DNA of 8,688 bases from contig CAZKXX010000128.1 of NCBI GenBank assembly GCA_964556705.1, positions 1 through 8,688 of the forward strand, given 5' to 3'. The stretch is from CAZKXX01 sp964556705. Its GTDB lineage: Bacteria > Acidobacteriota > Terriglobia > UBA7540. Positions within the stretch are counted from its first letter, which is position 1, and each line of letters starts with the position of its first letter. Of this stretch, positions 1 through 5,437 are shown piece by piece. The notes below the pieces were generated by a model. The model was not told the origin of the DNA, made no database searches, and saw nothing but the letters and a program-made list of their open reading frames with translations. Made by a program: the position numbers and the translations under genes.

Positions 1-678
1 CCGCTCGGGGTCGGTGACGAAGTAGGGCGAGAGGTAGCCGCGGTCAAACTGCATCCCCTCGACCACTTCCAGCGTGGTCTCCATCGTCTTCGATTCCTCG
101 ACGGTGATCACGCCGTCCTTGCCCACCTTCTTCATCGCTTCGGCGATGATCTGGCCGATCGTGGAGTCGTTGTTGGCCGAAACCGAGGCCACCTGGGCGA
201 TCATCGAACTTTCGTCCACCTTCTTCGAGAGCTTCTCGAGCTCGCCCTTGACGTGCTTCTTCGAGCCGTCCTTCTGCGTTTCGTCGTAGCCGCAGACGGT
301 CCGCACGGCGGTCTCGATCCCGCGCTTGATGGCCATGGGGTTCGCCCCGGCCGCCACCGTCTTCACGCCCTCGCGGAAGATGGACTGGGCCAGCACCGTC
401 GCGGTCGTCGTGCCGTCGCCGGCCACGTCCGAAGTCTTCGACGCCACCTCGCGCACCATCTGCGCGCCCATGTTCTCCAGCGGGTCCTTCAGTTCGATTT
501 CCTTCGCCACGGTCACGCCGTCCTTGGTGATCGTGGGCGAGCCGAATTTCTTGTCCAGAACGACGTTGCGCCCCTTGGGGCCCAGCGTCACCTTCACGGC
601 GTCGGCCAGCTTGTTGACGCCGCGGAGGATCGCCTGACGGCTCTCCTCACCGTGTACGATCACTTTCGCGTTTGCCAT
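1..678 (-). CDS. groEL: Chaperonin GroEL (Cpn60), N-terminal 226 codons, cut by window edge
   Basis: This is the large subunit of the cytosolic chaperonin, the double-ring ATPase that refolds proteins inside a cage capped by GroES. The reading frame starts at the ATG whose complement lies at 676-678 and stays open to base 1, giving MANAKVIVHGEESRQAIL and onward. Diagnostic GroEL motifs are TLGPKGRNVVLDK at about residues 31-43 (nucleotide-binding loop) and GDGTTTATVLA at about 87-97, whose Asp88 matches the catalytic Asp87 of E. coli GroEL. The visible part covers the equatorial and intermediate domains and enters the apical domain, ending at YFVTDPER. A GGAGG ribosome site (complement of 687-691) sits 8 nt before the start. 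It follows groES on the same strand after about 120 nt, the usual groESL order, so it should share the CIRCE-controlled promoter. Identity is effectively certain. Only the C-terminal portion is missing. Confidence 0.98.
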   Translation of the reverse strand, partial: MANAKVIVHGEESRQAILRGVNKLADAVKVTLGPKGRNVVLDKKFGSPTITKDGVTVAKEIELKDPLENMGAQMVREVASKTSDVAGDGTTTATVLAQSIFREGVKTVAAGANPMAIKRGIETAVRTVCGYDETQKDGSKKHVKGELEKLSKKVDESSMIAQVASVSANNDSTIGQIIAEAMKKVGKDGVITVEESKTMETTLEVVEGMQFDRGYLSPYFVTDPER

Positions 679-702
679 CTCGATTTCCTCCCGAATCTTT
701 AT

Positions 703-787
703 CCGCTCCCGATCCCCTGCCGGGCGGAGCGGGGAATTTCCTCAAAACTCGTCGCTGCGCCATTGCGGTCCGGTCAGCCCGGACCGC
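703..787 (-). other. groES-groEL intergenic stem-loops
   Basis: Two inverted repeats lie between the groES stop and the groEL start. The stronger is a perfect 8-bp stem, GCGGTCCG (765-772) and CGGACCGC (780-787), with a 7-nt loop, starting 12 nt past the groES stop. The weaker is CCGCTCC (703-709) and GGAGCGG (726-732), with CCC/GGG inside its loop. Neither is followed by a T-run on the minus strand, so they do not look like intrinsic terminators. Hairpins here could stabilise or process the groESL mRNA and set the ratio of the two proteins. That role is inference. Confidence 0.5.
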
Positions 788-799
788 CGCCGCGGCCGC

Positions 800-1114
800 T
801 TACTTCTTGCCGGCGGCCGCCTTAGCCGACTCGATCACCCCCAGCACCTCGTCCTCGCGGAGAATCAGATACTCCACGTCGTCAATCTTGATTTCGGTGC
901 CGGAGTACTTGCCGAACAGGATGCGATCGCCCGCCTTCACGTCCAGAGGAATGACCTTCCCATCTTCGGTCTTCTTCCCCTTGCCGACGGCGATTACTTC
1001 GCCTTCCTGCGGCTTTTCCTTCGCCGTGTCGGGGATGATGATCCCGCCTTTGACGGTCTCCTTTTCCTCGACACGCTTGATGAGAATGCGGTCATGCAGA
1101 GGTCTGACAGTCAT
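800..1114 (-). CDS. groES: Co-chaperonin GroES (Cpn10)
   Basis: This is the heptameric lid of the GroEL chaperonin; it binds the apical domains through a mobile loop and closes the folding chamber. The product is 104 aa, close to the usual 95-105. It begins MTVRPLHDRILIKRVEEKE, followed by the mobile-loop region with GGIIIPDTAKEKPQEGEV (about residues 23-40), then VGKGKK, VKAGDRILFGKYSGTE and YLILREDEVLGVI, which is the standard Cpn10 beta-barrel. A longer open frame runs upstream to 1186. The start at 1114 is preferred because it gives the family N-terminus and has an AAGGAG site (complement of 1126-1131) 11 nt upstream. The C-terminus has a short Ala/Lys-rich extension (ESAKAAAGKK). It is the first gene of the groES-groEL operon, behind a CIRCE operator and a promoter. 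Confidence 0.98.
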   Translation of the reverse strand: MTVRPLHDRILIKRVEEKETVKGGIIIPDTAKEKPQEGEVIAVGKGKKTEDGKVIPLDVKAGDRILFGKYSGTEIKIDDVEYLILREDEVLGVIESAKAAAGKK

Positions 1115-1260
1115 CGCTTGCCTATCTCCTTTCGTTCGGTTTCTCTCCCCCGCCACGCTCGGACGGTCCCAACGGGTCCGCTCCAAGGCCGCGGGTTATT
1201 TGATTCAAACCCTTGATTTTCAACTGAATGAACGACACCAGCGAAAACCCTTCAGACTGA
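1115..1260 (-). other. groES 5' leader
   Basis: About 150 nt separate the CIRCE/promoter from the groES start, which is long for a groESL leader. It contains a small inverted repeat, CGGAC (1160-1164) and GTCCG (1176-1180), with an alternative CCC/GGG pairing inside. No known RNA thermometer family is recognisable by eye. The Shine-Dalgarno complement at 1126-1131 is not obviously buried in this hairpin. Confidence 0.45.
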
Positions 1261-1287
1261 TTAGCACTCGCTTAGCGAGAGTGCTAA
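1261..1287. promoter_or_regulatory. CIRCE operator (HrcA binding site)
   Basis: The sequence reads TTAGCACTC, nine bases, GAGTGCTAA. This is a perfect match to the CIRCE consensus, the operator of the heat-shock repressor HrcA. It overlaps the -10 element of the groES promoter by two bases and should cover the transcription start, the classic arrangement for repression. GroEL itself assists HrcA folding in the established feedback model. hrcA is not in this window. Confidence 0.97.
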
Positions 1288-1314
1288 TTTACCCGAGACG
1301 CTGCCCATTGTCAA
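1286..1314 (-). promoter_or_regulatory. Sigma70-type promoter of groES-groEL
   Basis: On the minus strand a perfect TTGACA (complement of 1309-1314) is followed by a 17-nt spacer and TAAATT (complement of 1286-1291), matching the -10 consensus at four of six positions. The -10 overlaps the CIRCE by two bases, so the start point falls inside the operator. The housekeeping-type promoter together with CIRCE suggests derepression by HrcA rather than a dedicated heat-shock sigma factor. Confidence 0.88.
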
Positions 1315-1488
1315 GAGGGAAGTAGGGCTTTGTTCGCCCAGGACCCACTTTTTGAGCCTCCCTTGATCAGGCCGGCCTTTCTTGCGCTGCGATACGGGAT
1401 CTCCCGGGACCTCTCCCCAGACGTTTCGATTGTGGTTAACTTGTGCCGATTTTTTGGTCAGGGAGTAAGGTTGACAATGGAAGGCCGA

Positions 1489-1529
1489 AAAGCCACTAGA
1501 TATCCTGAAATCAATAACATAGTGGCTTT
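1489..1529. repeat. Perfect 10-bp inverted repeat with 21-nt spacer
   Basis: AAAGCCACTA at 1489-1498 is the exact reverse complement of TAGTGGCTTT at 1520-1529. Two further G-C pairs (1486-1487 with 1530-1531) form if A1488 bulges. The 21-nt interior is AT-richer than the surroundings. No T-run follows on either strand, so a terminator is not supported. It could be a protein-binding dyad or a remnant of a small element. Confidence 0.6.
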
Positions 1530-1538
1530 CGCGACGAA

Positions 1539-1573
1539 CATTCAATTTCCAGCTTCGAGTTTCCAGTTTCCCC
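1539..1573 (+). repeat. Degenerate 7-bp tandem repeat
   Basis: Five consecutive 7-mers can be read: CATTCAA, TTTCCAG, CTTCGAG, TTTCCAG, TTTCCCC. The period of 7 with drifting sequence is the same style of repeat found at 2889-2937 and 3578-3676. Confidence 0.5.
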
Positions 1574-1582
1574 CAGGGCGGC

Positions 1583-1641
1583 CCGCAGACCCCCTTCCCA
1601 CGGCCCACGGACTAACGGGCAACACCTGTTCCCGTCTGCGG
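1583..1641. repeat. Nested inverted repeats, GC-rich
   Basis: CCGCAGAC (1583-1590) is the reverse complement of GTCTGCGG (1634-1641). Inside, ACGGG-C-AAC (1615-1623) pairs with GTT-CCCGT (1628-1635) around a 4-nt loop, with one bulged C. The two pairings share bases 1634-1635, so the hairpin and the outer stem are partly exclusive. No T-run is present. A structured RNA or binding site is possible, and nothing identifies it. Confidence 0.4.
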
Positions 1642-1697
1642 ATGGCGCGACGGCGGGGCCGGTGGCGACATGGCCGCTCGCCCCATCCGATGTGGTC

Positions 1698-1703
1698 TAT
1701 AAT
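1698..1703 (+). promoter_or_regulatory. Consensus -10 (TATAAT) immediately upstream of the 1715 gene
   Basis: A perfect TATAAT lies 12-17 nt before the ATG at 1715. No good -35 is seen at 16-18 nt upstream. Transcription would begin near 1710, leaving only a few nucleotides of leader before the ATG at 1715, or about 23 nt before the alternative ATG at 1733. Neither start has a clear Shine-Dalgarno, which fits a leaderless or near-leaderless mRNA. Confidence 0.4.
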
Positions 1704-1714
1704 CGAGCCTTCTC

Positions 1715-2911
1715 ATGGCTCTCAACTTCACGATGGCTCGCGGCAGTCTGTCGAGACGCAACCTGCGACGTTGGTTCCTTCTGGGCGCGCTGGGGGCCCT
1801 CGTCCAAGCAGCCACGGCGCTTTCCGGCTTCGCGCAGGCGGAGCCGCAGCCTCGACGGCCAATTGATGACGACGCGGACCTCGTCGCCTTCCAGGCTCAG
1901 GAAGCGGAGGCGCGGCGGCGCGTGCGCGAGGAAGCCCTTGCCGCCACGCGGCCGGCGCTCGCGGCGATCACCCGGCCGGAAGCGCGCGCCGTGGCGCAGG
2001 CGCTGGGCGCGGTTCTCGAGGAAGAGCTGACTTCCGCTTCCGAGCGGCGCGGCATCGTCACTTCGTTCGCCGACCTCGACCGCGACGGCGTTCCCGAGCT
2101 GCTCTACCAGCGGCCGCGCGGGCTGCCATCCGCGTCTGCGGGAAAAGAGACTCCGCTCCCCGCCTGGGCGCTGCTGCTGCTCTCCTGGGACGGCGCCGCG
2201 TGGCGCGCTTCGAGCCTGCTGGAAGGCGACGGGCTTTTCGAGACACAGGTCCTCGGCGGAGGCGGCCTGGACTTCGCCGTCACCGTGATCGAAGGCGCCG
2301 ACGAGATTCCTTATCCGGTCGTCTTCCGTTTCCGCAACCACGCGGCCGAACTCGTCTGGGACTCGCGTTCGGCGGAGAGCTCGTACCAGGGATACGTTCT
2401 CGGCGAAGTGGAATTTGTTCACGACGCCGCGGGCGGCGCGCCGAAGCTGGTGGTCACCGGCAAGGCGGATACGGGCGCGATTCGTTTTCCGCGCCTGAGC
2501 GTCCGCGGGTTTCTGGCGCGCGGGACTTACCGCTGGGACGGCGCGGCGTACGTTCCGGAACAAATCGAATTTGGCGTGAACGAGGACTTCACGCTTCACC
2601 GGTTTCTCGCTGCGCTGCGCCTGCGCGATTTCGCTTCCGCCTACGCCGCCATCGAGCCCGCGCAATTCCTGGAAAGCGACGAACCGACGCTCGAAATGTT
2701 TCGCGAGCGCGTGGCGTCGGTCTATCCCGAGTTTCTCGGCGGGCACGTGTTCGACGCGCGGGACGCGGGCGAGGAGAAGGAAGAGGACCGCTCCTTCGAG
2801 CTCGAGCGCAACGGGAAGCTTTACGTTTATCGTCCGCGGTTCGACGGCCCGCCGGGGTTTCGGCTGCTTGGCATCGAAAGAAGGGAAGAGAAATTGAAAA
2901 TGGATGATTGA
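1715..2911 (+). CDS. Secreted protein of unknown function with a Tat-like signal and DxDxDG motif
   Basis: I do not recognise a named family in this 398-aa product. The N-terminus has a basic stretch SLSRRNLRRWFLLGALGAL, resembling a twin-arginine (SRRxL) export signal, followed by a hydrophobic core and a likely cleavage after GFAQA (about residue 42). A charged alpha-helical segment rich in E, A and R follows (about 55-112). SFADLDRDGVPELLYQ (118-132) carries DLDRDG, typical of calcium-binding or FG-GAP-like loops in exported proteins. The rest looks beta-rich with many aromatic and Asp residues (LLSWDGAAWRA, GTYRWDGAAYVPEQ), ending in a charged tail. The ATG at 1733 is an equally possible start and keeps the signal. 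The last codons (EEKLKMDD) and the stop lie inside a 7-bp-phased repeat, so the C-terminal tail may have been altered by it. The long minus-strand frame on the opposite side is a GC-driven shadow. The product probably acts outside the cytoplasm. Confidence 0.8.
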   Translation: MALNFTMARGSLSRRNLRRWFLLGALGALVQAATALSGFAQAEPQPRRPIDDDADLVAFQAQEAEARRRVREEALAATRPALAAITRPEARAVAQALGAVLEEELTSASERRGIVTSFADLDRDGVPELLYQRPRGLPSASAGKETPLPAWALLLLSWDGAAWRASSLLEGDGLFETQVLGGGGLDFAVTVIEGADEIPYPVVFRFRNHAAELVWDSRSAESSYQGYVLGEVEFVHDAAGGAPKLVVTGKADTGAIRFPRLSVRGFLARGTYRWDGAAYVPEQIEFGVNEDFTLHRFLAALRLRDFASAYAAIEPAQFLESDEPTLEMFRERVASVYPEFLGGHVFDARDAGEEKEEDRSFELERNGKLYVYRPRFDGPPGFRLLGIERREEKLKMDD

Positions 2912-2937
2912 TGATTGCCGATGGAGGATTGGCGGGC
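2889..2937 (+). repeat. Degenerate 7-bp tandem repeat spanning a gene end
   Basis: Successive 7-mers are AGAAATT, GAAAATG, GATGATT, GATGATT, GCCGATG, GAGGATT, GGCGGGC. The repeat covers the last codons and stop of the upstream gene and runs toward the mobA start. One exact duplicate (GATGATT twice) sits among drifted copies. Confidence 0.65.
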
Positions 2938-2945
2938 CGTCGGGA

Positions 2946-3581
2946 ATGACTTCAGGAGCTGGCGGATCGTTTGTGGAACAACGGCTGAAGGAATTTTCGG
3001 GATTTGTACTCGCCGGAGGGCGCAGCCGCCGCATGGGGCGCTCGAAGGCCGCGCTGGTGATTCGCGACGAATCGATGGTGGCGCGGCAGACGCGGATGGT
3101 CGGCCGCGTGTGCCGCCGGGTGGCCGTGGTGGGTCCGGCGGGAGATTTGCCGCGCCTCGAGGTTCCCGTGATCGCGGACGAAATTCCGGGACGCGGGCCG
3201 CTGGCGGGACTTTACACGGCGCTCGGACACTGCCCGACGGAATTTGCGATGGTTCTGAGCTGCGACCTGCCGTTTATGGAGCCGGGATTTCTTCGTTATC
3301 TCGCGCGGCGCGCGCGCGCTTCCCGCGCCGACGCCGTCGTTCCTGAATCGCGCGAGGGTCTGCTCCAGCCGCTCGCGGCCGTTTACCGTCGCCGGCTGCG
3401 TCGCCTGCTGCGCGTGCGCCTGGAAAACGGCGAGAACAAAGTCCGCGATTTTCTCGCCAACCTTCGGCTGGAAGTTCTTCGCTGGCCGGAGGTTGCCGCG
3501 GCGGGCTTTCACCCCCAACTGTTTGCTAACATGAACACGCCGGAAGATTACGCGGAGGCCGTACGAAGAGCGGAAGCGTGA
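2946..3581 (+). CDS. mobA: Molybdenum cofactor guanylyltransferase MobA
   Basis: MobA transfers GMP from GTP to molybdopterin-Mo, forming the bis-MGD cofactor of DMSO-reductase-type molybdoenzymes in the cytoplasm. The 211-aa product has the family signature GFVLAGGRSRRMGRSKAAL (about residues 19-37, GTP-binding loop), then DEIPGRGPLAGLYTAL (78-93), the metal-binding VLSCDLPFM (103-111), EGLLQPLAAVY (137-147) and a C-terminal NMNTPEDY (195-202), all in the expected order and spacing. The start is uncertain. An ATG at 2904 overlaps the previous stop but would translate the 7-bp repeat. The ATG at 2946 was chosen. A GTG at 2973, with AGGAG at 2954-2958, would put LAGG nearer the usual distance from the N-terminus. 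No other Moco gene is in the window. The stop codon lies in the first unit of another 7-bp repeat. Confidence 0.93.
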   Translation: MTSGAGGSFVEQRLKEFSGFVLAGGRSRRMGRSKAALVIRDESMVARQTRMVGRVCRRVAVVGPAGDLPRLEVPVIADEIPGRGPLAGLYTALGHCPTEFAMVLSCDLPFMEPGFLRYLARRARASRADAVVPESREGLLQPLAAVYRRRLRRLLRVRLENGENKVRDFLANLRLEVLRWPEVAAAGFHPQLFANMNTPEDYAEAVRRAEA

Positions 3582-3676
3582 AGGGTAAAGGGCAAGGTGT
3601 GAAGTCTGAAGGCTGAAACGGAGGGTGCTCGTGGACCTGCGCCTTCTATCCTTTACACTTTAACCTTTTCCGATTA
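3578..3676. repeat. Paired 7-bp-phased repeats in inverted orientation
   Basis: The left arm has six purine-rich 7-mers: GTGAAGG, GTAAAGG, GCAAGGT, GTGAAGT, CTGAAGG, CTGAAAC (3578-3619). The right arm has pyrimidine-rich 7-mers: CCTTCTA, TCCTTTA, CACTTTA, ACCTTTT (3642-3669), with a possible fifth to 3676. The reverse complement of the right arm resembles the left arm, so the two could pair into a long imperfect hairpin around a GC-rich 22-nt centre. The first unit contains the mobA stop codon. The repeats fill almost the whole mobA-mlaF gap. Confidence 0.65.
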
Positions 3677-3700
3677 CCCGGGGCGAATGAGCTGAAACGC

Positions 3701-4480
3701 ATGGCCGACCCTTACATCCAATTCGTCCACGTCTCGAAAGCGTTCGACGACCAGCCGGTCCTCCTGGACGTGAGCTTCGAAGTGCGCCGCGGGGAAATGG
3801 TGGTGGTGCTGGGGCGGAGCGGCGTGGGCAAGAGCGTGACGCTCAAACACATTCTGGGATTCCTGCAACCGGACGAAGGTGAAGTTTACGTCGCCGGGCG
3901 CGACGTGACGAAGATGAGCGAAGCCGAACTGACGGACGTGCGGCGGCGCGTGACGATGGTGTTCCAATCCGGCGCGCTGTTCGATTCGCTCACCGTGGGC
4001 GAAAACGTGGCGTACCCTTTGCGCGAGCGCCAGGAGCGCGGGCTGGAAGTGGACGAGGACGAGATCGAGGCGCTCGTGGACCGCGAGCTGGCGCGCGTCG
4101 GGCTGCTCGAGATGCGCGACCGCATGCCGAGCGACCTCTCGACGGGCATGAAGCGCGCCGTGGCGATCGCCCGCGCGCTCGCCGCCGACCCGGAAGCGAT
4201 TCTCTACGACGAGCCGACGACGATGGTGGACCCGCTCATGGCGCTCAGGGTGGGCGACCTGATTCTGAAACTCAAGCGCGAGACGGGGCTCACTTCGATC
4301 GTCGTGACGCACGACATGAAGCTGGCGCGCAAGCTGGCCGACCGGATCGTTTTCCTCGTGGACGGTCGCGTCGCGTTCTTCGGGCCGCCGCAGGAACTCG
4401 ACGAGCAGCCCGAACCCGTCATTCGCGACTTCATCCGGCTGGATGAAGTCTCGTTTCTCGCGCCGCGAGGGCAGTGGTGA
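3701..4480 (+). CDS. mlaF: ABC transporter ATP-binding protein, MlaF/Ttg2A (MkL) type
   Basis: This is the ATPase of an Mla-type phospholipid ABC transporter, which works on the cytoplasmic face with an MlaE permease and an MlaD (MCE) lipid carrier to maintain outer-membrane asymmetry. The 259-aa product has Walker A GRSGVGKS (38-45), Q-loop Q89 inside FQSGALFDSLTVGENVAYPL (the latter very characteristic of MlaF), ABC signature LSTGM (146-150), Walker B ILYDEP with catalytic Glu171, a D-loop TTMVDP in place of the usual TSGLDP, and H-loop His204 in VVTHDM. The signature has Thr where LSGGQ has its first Gly. The ATG is preceded only by a weak site (GAG at 3690-3692). The stop TGA is followed directly by an in-frame TAG. 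No MlaE or MlaD gene is present on either side. Family assignment is strong and the exact substrate is inferred. Confidence 0.88.
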   Translation: MADPYIQFVHVSKAFDDQPVLLDVSFEVRRGEMVVVLGRSGVGKSVTLKHILGFLQPDEGEVYVAGRDVTKMSEAELTDVRRRVTMVFQSGALFDSLTVGENVAYPLRERQERGLEVDEDEIEALVDRELARVGLLEMRDRMPSDLSTGMKRAVAIARALAADPEAILYDEPTTMVDPLMALRVGDLILKLKRETGLTSIVVTHDMKLARKLADRIVFLVDGRVAFFGPPQELDEQPEPVIRDFIRLDEVSFLAPRGQW

Positions 4481-4549
4481 TAGATCCGGTTGGGCAGCCG
4501 CGAGCGCGGGCCGCGAAGGCTGCGTAACGTTTCCGCCGGGGAGGCAGAG

Positions 4550-4927
4550 ATGACGCCAAAACGAATCTGCGCCGTTCTTCTCGTCGTGCTGGCCGTGGCG
4601 CTCGGCGCCGCCCGGGCGCAGGAGGACCCTCCCGCGTCTTCTTCGCCGCCTCCGGGCACGCCCACCCGCGGCATCCTGGACGTTCAGGTGTTGGACCAGG
4701 AAGGCAACCGGCTGCGCGAGGCCACGGTGGCCGTCCCCGGCTATCGCTCGACGACGGGCATTGCCGGCAACGCGCGCTTCAGCCTTCTGCCGGGACGTTA
4801 CTCCGTCCTTGTTTCGAAATCCGGCTATCGCGGACGGCGCGTCTCCGCCGGCGTGCGTCCCAACGAGACGACGGAGCTCAAAGTCGTGCTGGAAAAACTT
4901 CCCGCAGGCAAGAAGGATGTAGACTAG
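4550..4927 (+). CDS. Small secreted carboxypeptidase-regulatory-like (prealbumin-fold) protein
   Basis: The 125-aa product has a clear Sec signal peptide, MTPKRICAVLL followed by a VVLAVALGAARA core, with cleavage predicted after ARA at residue 23. A Pro/Ser-rich linker (27-38) leads into one beta-sandwich domain: GILDVQVLDQEGNRL, ATVAVPGYRSTTG, GNARFSLLPGRYSVLVSKSGY, then TTELKVVLEKL (about 41-117). The pattern 'valid turn, T-x-x-x-G-x-x-x-F-x-x-L-x-x-G-x-Y-x-V' is that of CarboxypepD_reg and related domains, common in exported proteins of Acidobacteria and Bacteroidetes. The start was placed at 4550, with GGAGG at 4540-4544 five nt upstream, rather than at the upstream TTG at 4490. It probably shares a transcript with mlaF, 69 nt before it. 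Molecular function is unknown; it may bind ligand or another envelope protein. Confidence 0.82.
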   Translation: MTPKRICAVLLVVLAVALGAARAQEDPPASSSPPPGTPTRGILDVQVLDQEGNRLREATVAVPGYRSTTGIAGNARFSLLPGRYSVLVSKSGYRGRRVSAGVRPNETTELKVVLEKLPAGKKDVD

Positions 4928-4952
4928 GGCCGGGGGAGTGCCCTTTTCTTTT
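4926..4952 (+). terminator. Intrinsic terminator at the end of the mlaF-containing unit
   Basis: AGGGC (4926-4930), overlapping the stop codon, can pair with GCCCT (4940-4944) around a 9-nt loop and is followed by TTTTCTTTT (4944-4952). The stem is short, but the T-rich tract and the position are right for Rho-independent termination. Confidence 0.5.
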
Positions 4953-5038
4953 GCACCGAGGCCGCACGAAGGGGCCCATCTGAGCTTCCGACCCCCGCCC
5001 TGCTGGAGTCATGGCCACGGTCTCCCCCGACAGCTTCT

Positions 5039-5093
5039 GAAAAATTTTCTTGACAAAGGGGCCCTCTTTGACTATAGGAACGCTATATATAGG
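5039..5093 (+). promoter_or_regulatory. Promoter and palindromic operator candidate of the padR unit
   Basis: A perfect TTGACA (5050-5055), 17-nt spacer and TATAGG (5073-5078) form a good sigma70-type promoter. GAAAAATTTTC (5039-5049) just upstream resembles an UP element. Two perfect palindromes, CTATAG (5072-5077) and CTATATATAG (5083-5092), lie over the -10 and the expected start point. PadR proteins commonly repress their own operons, and these dyads are natural candidates for the operator. That role is inferred from position only. Confidence 0.72.
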
Positions 5094-5104
5094 CGGACAC
5101 AACG

Positions 5105-5437
5105 ATGGTTCCCCCGGGCATCAAACGCGGAAGCACCGAACTGACCATCCTTTCGGTCTTGGCGGACGGGCCGTTGCATGGCTACGAGATCGCGCGGCGC
5201 ATCGAGCGCGAGACGCGCGGCTCGCTGGGGTTTACCCTGGCTTCGCTCTATCCGATGCTCTATCGCCTCGAACGGCGCGGCTGGCTGAAGTCGGCCTGGG
5301 AAGAAACGCACTCTGGCCGCCGCCGGCGCCGCTATCGAATCACAGCCGCCGGACGAGCGCGGCTGGAAGCGCTCCGCCGCGAGTGGCGCGCCTATTTTCG
5401 CGCGCTCAATCGGATCCTGGAGGCGGTCCATGCCTGA
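5105..5437 (+). CDS. PadR-family winged-helix transcriptional regulator
   Basis: This 110-aa cytoplasmic repressor has the PadR winged helix. ELTILSVLADGPLHGYEIARRIE (about residues 12-34) is helix 1-2 with the family HGYEI motif. TLASLYPMLYRLERRGWLKSAWEE (44-67) is the recognition helix and following segment. GRRRRRYRITAAGRARL (71-87) is the wing and start of the C-terminal helix that dimerises (RREWRAYFRALNRIL). The length is typical of the short PadR subgroup (PadR-s2). Its stop overlaps the next start by 8 nt (ATGCCTGA), indicating translational coupling. In acidobacterial genomes such regulators often precede permease genes with the same prefix domain as the next gene. The promoter in front has palindromes suitable for autorepression. 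The effector is unknown. Confidence 0.95.
   Translation: MVPPGIKRGSTELTILSVLADGPLHGYEIARRIERETRGSLGFTLASLYPMLYRLERRGWLKSAWEETHSGRRRRRYRITAAGRARLEALRREWRAYFRALNRILEAVHA

Larger units (their letters stand above)
1315..1714. other. 400-bp intergenic region between divergent units
   Basis: I see no convincing gene between the groESL promoter and the next gene on the plus strand. Open frames crossing it lack ribosome sites and recognisable domains. It holds a 10-bp inverted repeat (1489-1529), a short 7-bp-phased repeat (1539-1573), a structured GC-rich segment (1583-1641) and a TATAAT just before the next gene. A TTGACA at 1471 on the plus strand has no acceptable -10 partner. Confidence 0.6.

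Noticed and set aside
672..1325. 217-codon plus-strand frame
   Set aside because: It runs antisense across groES, its leader and the CIRCE. It is a shadow of the groES reading frame.
1471..1502. TTGACA on the plus strand as a promoter (it shares TTGACAATGG with the groES -35 region)
   Set aside because: No acceptable -10 at 16-18 nt; the nearest TAGATA is 20 nt away. The shared 10-mer is probably coincidence.
1330..1866. 178-codon open frame on the plus strand in the intergenic region
   Set aside because: No ribosome site, no recognisable domain, low-complexity basic translation, and it overlaps the better-supported secreted-protein gene.
1697..3034. 445-codon open frame on the minus strand
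   Set aside because: It lies opposite the 1715 gene and the mobA start. Its translation is Arg/Ala/Pro-rich with no domain, as expected of the antisense of GC-rich coding DNA.
3578..3676. CRISPR array
   Set aside because: Units are 7 bp, degenerate and without spacers.
3652..3680. TTTACA as the -35 of an mlaF promoter
   Set aside because: It lies inside the 7-bp repeat, and the sequence at 16-18 nt downstream (TTACCC region) is a poor -10.
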